Positions 18,204-26,051 of a DNA stretch of 64,000 bases are shown here, one piece after another; positions within the stretch are counted from its first letter, which is position 1, and the number at the start of each line of letters is the position of its first letter. A program made the position numbers and the translations under genes. Under the pieces are notes generated by a model. That model was not told the DNA's origin and did no database searches. It was given only the letters and a program-made list of their open reading frames with translations. The DNA comes from Polaribacter reichenbachii. GTDB lineage: Bacteria > Bacteroidota > Bacteroidia > Flavobacteriales > Flavobacteriaceae. The stretch lies in contig NZ_CP019419.1 of NCBI RefSeq assembly GCF_001975665.1, positions 1 to 64,000 on the forward strand, read 5' to 3'.

Positions 18204-18845
18204 TTAAATATTCCACTCGCTAGGATTGGCTCTCCATTGTTGTAATGTTAGTAATTCTTTTTCAGAAATATAGTTACTATCTAAAGCTTGTTCTAACAAG
18301 TTTTCGTAGTTGCTTAACGTTTTTAAATTTACGTTTTTCTCTTCGAAGTTTTTTGTAGCTACATCAAATCCGTAAGAAAAAATAGCAACCATACCTTTAA
18401 CCACAGCTCCCGCTTCTTTTAAAGCAGCAACAGCGTTTAAACTACTATTACCTGTACTTATTAAATCTTCTATTACCACTACATTTTGACCGCTTTCTAA
18501 ATGCCCTTCAATTTGGTTTTTTCTACCGTGTTTTTTAGGTTCTGGTCTAACATAAATAAAAGGCACACCCAATTCTTGGGCTACTAATACACCAATGGCA
18601 ATTGCGCCAGTTGCAACACCAGCAATTACATCTGGTTTGCCATATTCTAATTCAGCAATTTTAGCAATTTCTTCTTTTAAGAAAACACGTACTGAAGGAT
18701 AACTTAAAGTAACTCTATTGTCACAATAAATGGGAGACTTCCAACCAGAAGCCCAATTAAAAGGCTCTGTTGGGCTTAACTTTATTGCTTTAATTTGCAA
18801 TAAAAGTTCAGCTGTTTTTTTTGCAGTATCTTTGTTTAAAATCAT
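18204..18845 (-). CDS. pyrE: Orotate phosphoribosyltransferase
   Basis: Transfers phosphoribosyl from PRPP to orotate in pyrimidine synthesis. The start is ATG 18845 (MILNKDTAKK, 213 residues); a longer frame would run back through the NUDIX start. Motifs: FNWASGWKSPIYCDNR, DVIAGVATGAIAIG, RPEPKKHGRKNQIEG (catalytic loop) and the PRPP-binding VVVIEDLISTGNSS. The divergent NUDIX gene starts only 7 bp away. An apparent -7 box TACATTTG on the minus strand (18857-18850) ends 5 bp before the start codon, so the mRNA may be nearly leaderless. Confidence 0.95.
   Translation of the reverse strand: MILNKDTAKKTAELLLQIKAIKLSPTEPFNWASGWKSPIYCDNRVTLSYPSVRVFLKEEIAKIAELEYGKPDVIAGVATGAIAIGVLVAQELGVPFIYVRPEPKKHGRKNQIEGHLESGQNVVVIEDLISTGNSSLNAVAALKEAGAVVKGMVAIFSYGFDVATKNFEEKNVNLKTLSNYENLLEQALDSNYISEKELLTLQQWRANPSEWNI
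18827..18834 (+). promoter_or_regulatory. Candidate -7 box for NUDIX gene
   Basis: TATCTTTG fits the Bacteroidetes TAnnTTTG consensus. It lies inside the 5' end of pyrE and 18 bp before the NUDIX ATG. I see no clear TTG -33 element. Confidence 0.4.
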
Positions 18846-18852
18846 ATCGCAA

Positions 18853-19449
18853 ATGTATAAAGTTTTTGTAAATGATACCCCTATAATTATCACTCAATCA
18901 TCGAAAATTGAAAGTATTTTTCCTGTTTATGCTTTTAAAGAGATCTCTTTTGATGAAATTCTTGACAAACTAAAAGACAATTCTATAAAAGGAATTACAC
19001 TCTACTCTACTGATCTAGAGAAAGATTGGCAAGCTTTTACTAAAAATTTAAAAGTTGTTCCTGCTGCTGGTGGTTTGGTTTTAAATGATAAAAAAGAAAT
19101 ACTTTTTATTTACAGAAATAATGTTTGGGATTTACCAAAAGGATGGATAGAAAAAGACGAATCTATTGAATCTGCTGCAATTAGAGAAGTTGAAGAAGAA
19201 TGTGCAATTTTTGAGCTATCAATCATCAAAAAATTAATTACAACTTATCATATTTATCATCAAAATGGTTTCATATTAAAAGAAACCCATTGGTATTTAA
19301 TGCACTCTAATTATAATGCACCATTAAAACCTCAATTAGAAGAAGGAATCACAGCTGTTTGCTTTAAAAGTGACGCAGAAATTAATGAAACTTTACAAAA
19401 TACTTACGCTAATATTAAATTAGTGTATAACACTTTTAAAGAAGCTTAG
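18853..19449 (+). CDS. NUDIX hydrolase
   Basis: A 198-residue protein; the start is ATG 18853 (MYKVFVNDTPIIITQ). The NUDIX box lies near residues 95-117: GWIEKDESIESAAIREVEEEC, where the last conserved Gly is replaced (Cys-Ala), a mild deviation. PAAGGLVLNDKKEILFIYR precedes it, as in the family. The preceding 70 residues form an N-terminal extension that is seen in flavobacterial members. The substrate is not predictable. It diverges from pyrE with 7 bp between the start codons. Confidence 0.9.
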   Translation: MYKVFVNDTPIIITQSSKIESIFPVYAFKEISFDEILDKLKDNSIKGITLYSTDLEKDWQAFTKNLKVVPAAGGLVLNDKKEILFIYRNNVWDLPKGWIEKDESIESAAIREVEEECAIFELSIIKKLITTYHIYHQNGFILKETHWYLMHSNYNAPLKPQLEEGITAVCFKSDAEINETLQNTYANIKLVYNTFKEA

Positions 19450-19467
19450 TTTTCTAAAAAAACATTC

Positions 19468-19475
19468 TATCTTTG
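19468..19475 (+). promoter_or_regulatory. Candidate -7 box for SulP gene
   Basis: TATCTTTG, matching TAnnTTTG, 22 bp before the SulP ATG at 19498. A weak TTA lies 19 bp upstream in the -33 position. Confidence 0.45.
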
Positions 19476-19497
19476 TTGCCCTTTAAGAGCAAAAAAT

Positions 19498-21159
19498 ATG
19501 ACCAATTTTATAAAGAAAATAATACCAAATGCTAAAGATGATGTTTTAGCAGGAATAACTGTTTCGCTAGCAATGATACCAGAAGTGGTAGCCTTTGCAT
19601 TTGTAGCACAGATAGATCCTTTAGTAGCACTTTCTGGTGCATTTATCATCGGTTTAATTACAGCGATTTTTGGAGGTAGACCTGGTTTAATTTCTGGTGC
19701 TGCTGGTGCTGTTGCTGTTATTTTTGTTTCAATGATTTCTGAAGGACATACCAAAGGAATGTTATTTGACACACCTGTAGATAATATGGGATATTTCTAC
19801 CTTTTGGCTTGTGTTATATTAATGGGAATTATTCAAATATTTGCAGGAGTTTTTAAAATAGGAAAATTTGTACGTTTAATTCCGCATTCTGTAATGATGG
19901 GATTTGTAAACGGATTAGCAATTGTTATTTTTTGGGCGCAAGTAAAAATGTTTTCTCATAAATCGCTAAAAGTTTCTGCAGAAGGTGTAAACGAATATGT
20001 TAGTACTTTTATGACAGGTACAGAATTGTATATCATGATTGGTTTAGTTGCTTTAACTATGGCAATAATTTGGGTTTTACCAAAAATCACCAAGAAAATA
20101 CCTGCTTCATTAACCGCAATTTTAATTACCACTTTAATCGTAGTTTTTTCTGGTTTAGAAGTTTCTACAGTTGGTTCTTATATTATAGAAGGTGGAGGAA
20201 CTGGTTTAAAAGGAGAATTCCCAACTCCGAATTTAGAGCTTTGGCAAAAATTACCTTTTAATTTAGATACACTTACTTTTATTTTACCTTTTGCTTTTTT
20301 AGCTGCATCTGTTGGTTTAATAGAATCTTTAATGACAATGAATTTAGTCGATGAATTAACAGAAACTAGAGGTAATGGAAATAGAGAATGTGTTGCACAA
20401 GGTGCTGGAAATATTGTAAGTGGACTTTTGGGAGGAACAGGTGGTTGTGGAATGATAGGCCAAACTGTTATTAATATTAATGCTGGCGGTAGAGGAAGAT
20501 TATCTGGAGTTATGATGGCATTAACTTTATTAACTTTTATTCTTTTTACTGATAAATTAATTGAACAAGTGCCAATTGCAGCTTTAGTTGGTGTTATGTT
20601 TATGATGGTTATTGAAACTTTTGCTTGGTCTAGTTTTAGAATTTTAAAGAAAATACCTAAATCTGACGCTTTTGTATTAATTGTAGTTTCTGCAGTTACT
20701 GTAATCTTTGATTTAGCAATTGCTGTTTTTGTAGGGGTAATAATTTCTGCCTTAGCCTTTGCTTGGGAAAATGCTAAAAAAATTAGAGCTAGAAAAAGAT
20801 ACCGAGAAGATGGTACAAAAATTTACGAAATTTGGGGACCTCTTTTCTTTGGAAGTATTACAGCTTTTAATGAAAAATTTGATATTAAAAACGATCCAGA
20901 AATTGTAGAAATCGATTTTGTTGAGGCTCGTATTTCTGATCATTCTGCAATAGAAGCTATTTTTGCTTTGGTACAAAAATACCAAGCTGCTAATAAAAAA
21001 ATAACATTAAAACACTTAAGTGAAGATTGTAAAGTGTTACTCTATAAAGCTAGCCCAATTTTTGCAGATATTATTGTAGAAGATATTGATGACCCTCGTT
21101 ATCATTTAGCTGCAAATCCTGAGAAATTTCCTAAACCTTTGAAGGAGTATAAGTTTTAG
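19498..21159 (+). CDS. SulP family inorganic anion transporter
   Basis: A 553-residue inner-membrane protein with 10-12 hydrophobic segments. SulP features: DDVLAGITVSLAMIPEVVAFAFVAQIDP at the N-terminus, GGRPGLISGAAGAVAVI, and GGTGGCGMIGQTVININAGGRGRLSG in the core. The last 110 residues (from about 440) form a cytoplasmic STAS domain (EIWGPLFFGSITAFNEKF, EARISDHSAIEAIFALVQKYQ). Members carry sulfate, bicarbonate or dicarboxylates. No neighbouring sulfate or carbonic anhydrase gene points to one of them. Confidence 0.94.
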   Translation: MTNFIKKIIPNAKDDVLAGITVSLAMIPEVVAFAFVAQIDPLVALSGAFIIGLITAIFGGRPGLISGAAGAVAVIFVSMISEGHTKGMLFDTPVDNMGYFYLLACVILMGIIQIFAGVFKIGKFVRLIPHSVMMGFVNGLAIVIFWAQVKMFSHKSLKVSAEGVNEYVSTFMTGTELYIMIGLVALTMAIIWVLPKITKKIPASLTAILITTLIVVFSGLEVSTVGSYIIEGGGTGLKGEFPTPNLELWQKLPFNLDTLTFILPFAFLAASVGLIESLMTMNLVDELTETRGNGNRECVAQGAGNIVSGLLGGTGGCGMIGQTVININAGGRGRLSGVMMALTLLTFILFTDKLIEQVPIAALVGVMFMMVIETFAWSSFRILKKIPKSDAFVLIVVSAVTVIFDLAIAVFVGVIISALAFAWENAKKIRARKRYREDGTKIYEIWGPLFFGSITAFNEKFDIKNDPEIVEIDFVEARISDHSAIEAIFALVQKYQAANKKITLKHLSEDCKVLLYKASPIFADIIVEDIDDPRYHLAANPEKFPKPLKEYKF

Positions 21160-21174
21160 TGGTAAAATACTTTT

Positions 21175-21366
21175 CTAAATTTTTATTATTCTAAACACAA
21201 TTTTATGGTTACAATCTTTGCAATAAACGAAACTATCATTATCAATAAGTTTATCTTTTAAATAAATCTCAATATCACATATTGGGCAATTTATTTCATC
21301 TATAAAATTAATAATTATAGGTGGTTTTAAAACTGTTTTAATTTCAGAAATTGAATAGTTTTCCAT
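21175..21366 (-). CDS. Small zinc-ribbon protein
   Basis: A 63-residue protein with two Cys pairs, CPIC at 27-30 and CKDC at 49-52, the spacing of a zinc ribbon that could bind one zinc ion. There is no signal peptide or membrane segment. It lies 6 bp downstream of the DUF3883 gene on the same strand, so the two are probably cotranscribed and may act together. I do not recognise the family. Its small size makes the coding call less certain, but the Cys spacing and tight operon position support it. Confidence 0.65.
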   Translation of the reverse strand: MENYSISEIKTVLKPPIIINFIDEINCPICDIEIYLKDKLIDNDSFVYCKDCNHKIVFRIIKI

Positions 21367-21372
21367 TTTTTT

Positions 21373-22143
21373 CTAATTAATTTCTTTTTCTAGATGGTAT
21401 TCTACAGAAACTCTTGACACATTCTCTATTTTTTTGAAAGACAAATTCTTTGTTGGGTTAGCAATGGTTAGCAATCTTGGAGAATCACTCATATTCAAAA
21501 CTACTGTAATTAAATAATCATTTTTGTATTCTAAAGCTTTTTTATATTCATTTTCAGTCATTCTAAATCGACCTTTTCTAGACTTAATACCTTTAATTTC
21601 TGACAGATAAAATTTATCATTCACATTAATTTGAAAATCATATCCATCACCATATAATCTGGCATCTTCAAGCTTTCCATTCTCGAAAATTGAAATTGAA
21701 TTAAAATTATTCATAAAATATAATTCAGCTTCTAATCCAGTTTCTTGAAGTTTCCTAAACCTAGATTTTATAATAGGTTTAACAACAAGTGTAGTTTCAT
21801 CTAATTTATAGTTTTCTTTCAGATATAACTTTACAATGTTCGAATATCCAATAATATTCTCACTTCCAAATAAACTATCAATTAATACTTTTCTATGAAT
21901 ATAAGTATCACCTTTTTGCCACCAACCTTTTCTATTATTATCAAAAAATGGATCAAATAAATCCATTCTATTTTTAACTACACTTGTAGTTTCTGCTATA
22001 CCAAGTGAAACAAAATATTCAAAAAATGACTTTTTAGTCTTAAACCCAAATTGATTAATAAATAAATTATTAAACTTAGCCAAACCATACCCTATTAGGT
22101 TTAGAATTTCATAGTTTTGATGCTTATTGTTTTCTTTTTCCAT
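21373..22143 (-). CDS. DUF3883 (PD-(D/E)XK nuclease-like) protein
   Basis: A 256-residue cytoplasmic protein. The C-terminal half matches DUF3883: GLEAELYFM near 137-144, GDGYDFQI at 165-172, YLSEIKG at 179-185, then FRMTENEYKKALEYKNDYLITVV at 193-215. Asp169, Glu182 and Lys184 form a D...ExK arrangement like PD-(D/E)XK nucleases. DUF3883 is common in restriction and defence loci, usually at the end of large proteins; here it stands alone behind a helical N-terminal domain I do not recognise. It sits 16 bp after the molybdenum hydroxylase gene, with an 11-base A run (minus strand, 22157-22147) just before its ATG. Function as a DNA or RNA nuclease is inference. Confidence 0.75.
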   Translation of the reverse strand: MEKENNKHQNYEILNLIGYGLAKFNNLFINQFGFKTKKSFFEYFVSLGIAETTSVVKNRMDLFDPFFDNNRKGWWQKGDTYIHRKVLIDSLFGSENIIGYSNIVKLYLKENYKLDETTLVVKPIIKSRFRKLQETGLEAELYFMNNFNSISIFENGKLEDARLYGDGYDFQINVNDKFYLSEIKGIKSRKGRFRMTENEYKKALEYKNDYLITVVLNMSDSPRLLTIANPTKNLSFKKIENVSRVSVEYHLEKEIN

Positions 22144-22159
22144 TTATTTTTTTTTTTAA

Positions 22160-24373
22160 TTAAACCATCCCAATATCAACCAAAGGTAAACTTCTAATTC
22201 GTTTTCCTGTGGCATTAAAAATAGCGTTGCAAATTGCTGGTGCCATTACTGGTACTCCAGGTTCTCCTACTCCAGTTGGTTTTTCGTTCATTTTATCCAT
22301 AATATGAATATGGATGTTTGGAGCATCTTTCATTCTTGTCATTTGATAATCGAAGAAATTATTTTGTTCAACAGATCCTTCTTTAGTAGAAATTTTTCCA
22401 TACAAAGCTAAAGACATTCCAAAAAACACAGAACCTTCTAACTGATTTTTAACATTGTCTTTATTTAAAACCAAACCACAATCTATGGTTGTCCACGTAT
22501 TTTTGACTTTAACTTTATCTTCTATTACAGCAACCTCAACTATTGTAGCTACATAACTGTAAAAACTATATTGAATAGCAACTCCTAATCCGTGGTTCTT
22601 AGGTAAGGTTTTACCCCAATTTGCCATTTTAGCTGTTTTTTTCAATACATCTTTCATTCGTTTTGAATTATAAGGATGTTCAGATTTTCCTTGAATAATT
22701 CTATCTTTTCCTATTAAATCTAAATGAAATTGAACAGAATCTATATTCACAGCATATGCTAACTCATCTACAAAAGAATTATTACCAAAACCACTATGAA
22801 TATTAATTACAGAGCGCAACCAACCAATTCTTAAATGTGCTTCTGCTTTTGCATTCTCTAATCTAAAATTCGTTAAACTATAAGGATTATTTGTAAAACC
22901 TTGGTTTAATTCAGAACCTGTTGCATAATCGGATAAAGGTTTAAATATTGATGCAATAGATGGCATTGCCAACCTTTGCAGCCAACCAGAAACTTGTCCG
23001 TTTTTATCTAAGCTTCCTTTTAAATATTGTGCACTTGTAGAATGATAAAAACCGTGTTTTATATCATCTTCACGCGTCCAAACTACTTGTACAGGCGCAT
23101 TCATTTCTTTGGATAAAGTAACTGCTTCTACCACAAAATCTGACTTTGACTTTCTGCCAAAACCACCTCCTAACATGGTTACATTTATGGTAATATTCTC
23201 TATAGGAATTTCAAAAAAATGCGCTAATTCTGCTCTTGCAGTTTGCGGATCTTGTAAAGGCGCCCAAACTTCTATTTTGTCTTTTTGAAACCAAGCAGTT
23301 GCATTTGGCACTTCCATAGGTGCGTGTGCTAAAAAAGGAACGTGATAAGTTGCTTCTACAATTTTATCTGCTGATTCAAAAGCAGTAAAAACATCGCCTT
23401 TTTTACCAGGCACTAATTTCCCTTTTTGATGCACTCTTTGGGTTAATAACTCTTTATATTCATCAGAATTAAAAGAATGATTATCTCCATAATTCCATTC
23501 AATATCTAATTCTAATTTTCCTTGAAAAGCAGACCAAGTATTATTTGCAATTACAGCTACACCTCCTAAAACTCCAAAAAATTGCCCAATAGGTGGATCC
23601 ATTTTATCTAATTTCATCACTTTTTCTACACCAGCAACTTTTTCAGCATCAGTGCTGTCAAAGCTTTTTACAGTTCCGTAAGCTACAGGACATCTTGCAA
23701 TGGCAGCAAATTTTAAATTCGGAATTCTAAAATCGATTCCATAATTTGCAGTTCCGTGGGTAAAATCTTTTAAATCTACACTTTTTAAATCTTTACCTAT
23801 GTATTTAAAATCTTTTACCTTTTTTAGTTTGATGTTTTCATCAGCAGGAATTGCGACTTTTGCAGCTTCATCAACCAAATCTCCAAAGAATATTTTATCA
23901 CCAGAATTGGTATTAACTACATAATGATTCTCTGCTTTACAAACAGATTCAGCAACATTCCATTTTTTGGCAGCTGCAGTAATTAACATCATTTTAGAAG
24001 CTGCACCCATTTTACGCATAGGCTCTAAAATAGTTCTTACACTTCTAGAACCATCTGTATTTTGATTCCCATATTTGGCATTTCCTGTGGCTTGTTTAAC
24101 AGTTATATATTGCCAATCTGCTTCTAATTCATCAGCAATTGCAGAGGCTAAAGAGGTTTTAATACCTTGTCCCATTTCTGAACGAGAAGCAATTAAAGTG
24201 ATGTTACCATCTTTTTGAATCTGTACAAATAAATTGGGTGTAAACGTTCCATCCACTTGTGGTAAAAATTCTTTTTTGTTTGATGATACATTGCAACCTA
24301 AAATAATTCCTGTAGATGCTAAACCAAATAATTTTACAAAATCTCTACGATTTATTTGCTGTATTTTACTCAT
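22160..24373 (-). CDS. Molybdenum hydroxylase large subunit (IorB-like)
   Basis: A 737-residue molybdopterin-binding subunit of the xanthine oxidase family, closest to isoquinoline 1-oxidoreductase/aldehyde dehydrogenase beta subunits. The N-terminus is a twin-arginine signal (NRRDFVKLFG) followed by a possible lipobox (IILGC, Cys27), so it may be exported folded and lipid-anchored. Typical parts are GSRSVRTILEPMRKMGAASKMML, MLGGGFGRKSKSDFVVEAV and the C-terminal GVGEPGVPVMAPAICNAIFNATG with the catalytic Glu region. It overlaps the 2Fe-2S subunit by 4 bp. The substrate is unknown. Confidence 0.92.
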   Translation of the reverse strand: MSKIQQINRRDFVKLFGLASTGIILGCNVSSNKKEFLPQVDGTFTPNLFVQIQKDGNITLIASRSEMGQGIKTSLASAIADELEADWQYITVKQATGNAKYGNQNTDGSRSVRTILEPMRKMGAASKMMLITAAAKKWNVAESVCKAENHYVVNTNSGDKIFFGDLVDEAAKVAIPADENIKLKKVKDFKYIGKDLKSVDLKDFTHGTANYGIDFRIPNLKFAAIARCPVAYGTVKSFDSTDAEKVAGVEKVMKLDKMDPPIGQFFGVLGGVAVIANNTWSAFQGKLELDIEWNYGDNHSFNSDEYKELLTQRVHQKGKLVPGKKGDVFTAFESADKIVEATYHVPFLAHAPMEVPNATAWFQKDKIEVWAPLQDPQTARAELAHFFEIPIENITINVTMLGGGFGRKSKSDFVVEAVTLSKEMNAPVQVVWTREDDIKHGFYHSTSAQYLKGSLDKNGQVSGWLQRLAMPSIASIFKPLSDYATGSELNQGFTNNPYSLTNFRLENAKAEAHLRIGWLRSVINIHSGFGNNSFVDELAYAVNIDSVQFHLDLIGKDRIIQGKSEHPYNSKRMKDVLKKTAKMANWGKTLPKNHGLGVAIQYSFYSYVATIVEVAVIEDKVKVKNTWTTIDCGLVLNKDNVKNQLEGSVFFGMSLALYGKISTKEGSVEQNNFFDYQMTRMKDAPNIHIHIMDKMNEKPTGVGEPGVPVMAPAICNAIFNATGKRIRSLPLVDIGMV

Positions 24374-24831
24374 AGACTTTGGTTTTTAAGTGCAACAGCT
24401 TTGTGTATTGCTTTTCGAATTCTTGAATAAGTTCCACATCTGCAAATATTAGAACTCATGGCATCATCTATATCTTTATCTGTAGGATTTTCAATTTTAT
24501 CCAACAAAGAAGTGGCTGCAATTAATTGCCCAGACTGACAATAACCACATTGTGGCACATTACCATCAAACCAAGCTTCTCTTAAAAATTCTAGATTTTT
24601 TGATGTTCCTTCAATTGTAAAAATCTCTTTTCCTTCTCCATAAGCTACTGGCATACTACAAGATTTTGTGAGTCTACCATCAATTAAAATAGAACACGCA
24701 CCACATTGTGCAACTCCACAACCAAATTTAGTACCTGTTAAACCTACAATGTCTCTTATTGCCCACAAAAGTGGCATATCTTCCTGCACATCAACCTCGT
24801 AAGATTTATTATTGATTGAAAGTTTTATCAT
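24370..24831 (-). CDS. 2Fe-2S subunit of molybdenum hydroxylase (IorA-like)
   Basis: A 153-residue protein with two 2Fe-2S sites: plant-ferredoxin type (CGVAQCGACSILIDG, around 38-50, with a later Cys in SCSMP) and the alpha-helical type (CGYCQSGQ near 96-103 with CRCGTYSRIRKAI near 131-143). It passes electrons from the molybdenum centre of the partner subunit. No Tat signal is present, so it must be carried across with the partner if the complex is exported. There is no FAD subunit nearby, as usual for IorAB-type enzymes. Confidence 0.93.
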   Translation of the reverse strand: MIKLSINNKSYEVDVQEDMPLLWAIRDIVGLTGTKFGCGVAQCGACSILIDGRLTKSCSMPVAYGEGKEIFTIEGTSKNLEFLREAWFDGNVPQCGYCQSGQLIAATSLLDKIENPTDKDIDDAMSSNICRCGTYSRIRKAIHKAVALKNQSL

Positions 24832-24936
24832 ATTTTATATTTCTTGTTTTACAAGGTACATAAATTTTAAAAATGATAATTTAATGACGTTAAATTAATA
24901 AATCTCGTAATTTTTATAAAAAACAAAAAATCGTTT

Positions 24937-24944
24937 TATATTTG
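24937..24944 (+). promoter_or_regulatory. Candidate -7 box for secreted lyase gene
   Basis: TATATTTG, matching TAnnTTTG, 38 bp before the ATG at 24983, with a T-rich stretch in the -33 position. Confidence 0.4.
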
Positions 24945-24982
24945 GATGACTAATCTGGTTTACCAATTATACATTCATCAAA

Positions 24983-26050
24983 ATGAAACATTTATACTGT
25001 ATTTTATTTATTCTTCTGTGCATCCCTTTCTTCGGATTTTCTCAAGTAACATTAACTGCAGATGGCTCTGGAAACACTTATGAATTGATAAATTCTGTTT
25101 TAGCCCCAAATTATGATGTAGTTGAAGTGCCAGACTGTAAACACACCACTTTTGGCAGACATATTGATGAACTTTTTGATACTGAATTAAACAAAAATGT
25201 TTTTCGTTTTTATGCACACGCAAATGAAGATGATGATCGTTGTAAAAATTCTGACAGACAAAGAACTGAGATAAAATCTTATGACAAAAGTCCTGAGAAT
25301 TTAAAGGCAGTTGAAAGTGAAAAAGTAGTTTATAAATGGAAAATGAAGATTGATGCAAATTTTCAAGCATCACCAAACTTTACGCATTTACATCAACTAA
25401 AATCTGTGGGTGGCGATTTTTCATCCATACCAATGTATACACTTACTGCCAGAAAAAGCACACCAGATCAATTAGAATTAAGGCAAACCAGTACAGACGA
25501 TCAAGAGACCTTAAAAAAAGTAGATTTATCATTGATTAAGGGACATTGGGTAGAATTTACAGAAAAAATAGAATTTGGTACAAACAGTTTTTATTCCTTA
25601 GAAATTAAAAGAATTGACAACCAAACTATTGTTTTCGAATATGAAAATAATACAATTGATAATTGGCAATATGGTGCTGAGTTTGTACGACCAAAATGGG
25701 GCATTTACAGAAGTTTAAATAATGTGCAAGATTTAAGAGACGAAGCAATTTTATTTGCCGATTTTAGTATTGAAGAAGTAAGTACTTTGTCTTTAAATGA
25801 CTTAAAAAGCAACAATCAAATCATTAAAACTTTTCCTAATCCTGTTGTAAATGAAATTCAAATTATTGATACTATTTCTGAGGATTATAACCAAATTTAC
25901 ATTTACAATGTACTAGGTAAATTAGTTGATACCAAAGCAAAAATCACCTCTAAAACACTTAATATTTCTCATTTAAAAAGCGGAACTTATTTCTTTATTT
26001 TTAAGAACGATGAAAAAATTATCAGTAAAAACACTGTGATTATTCAATAA
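24983..26050 (+). CDS. Polysaccharide lyase-like jelly-roll protein, T9SS-secreted
   Basis: A 355-residue secreted protein. A signal peptide ends near FGFSQ (residue 21). Residues about 25-265 resemble the concanavalin-A-like polysaccharide lyase fold of the heparin lyase I/PL20 kind: DRQRTEIKSYDKS, FTHLHQLKSVGGDF, LELRQTSTDD and FVRPKWGIYRSLNN. The C-terminal 75 residues are a type IX secretion sorting domain (KTFPNPVVNEIQI, YIYNVLGKLVD, HLKSGTYFFIF). It should be exported to the surface or medium and cut an acidic polysaccharide; the substrate is not visible. It is monocistronic and converges with the lactonase gene, with 1 bp between the stops. Confidence 0.75.
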   Translation: MKHLYCILFILLCIPFFGFSQVTLTADGSGNTYELINSVLAPNYDVVEVPDCKHTTFGRHIDELFDTELNKNVFRFYAHANEDDDRCKNSDRQRTEIKSYDKSPENLKAVESEKVVYKWKMKIDANFQASPNFTHLHQLKSVGGDFSSIPMYTLTARKSTPDQLELRQTSTDDQETLKKVDLSLIKGHWVEFTEKIEFGTNSFYSLEIKRIDNQTIVFEYENNTIDNWQYGAEFVRPKWGIYRSLNNVQDLRDEAILFADFSIEEVSTLSLNDLKSNNQIIKTFPNPVVNEIQIIDTISEDYNQIYIYNVLGKLVDTKAKITSKTLNISHLKSGTYFFIFKNDEKIISKNTVIIQ

Positions 26051-26051
26051 A

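Noticed and set aside
18730..18852. A longer NUDIX start at 18730
   Set aside because: The extra 41 codons are antisense to pyrE codons and carry no NUDIX-like sequence.
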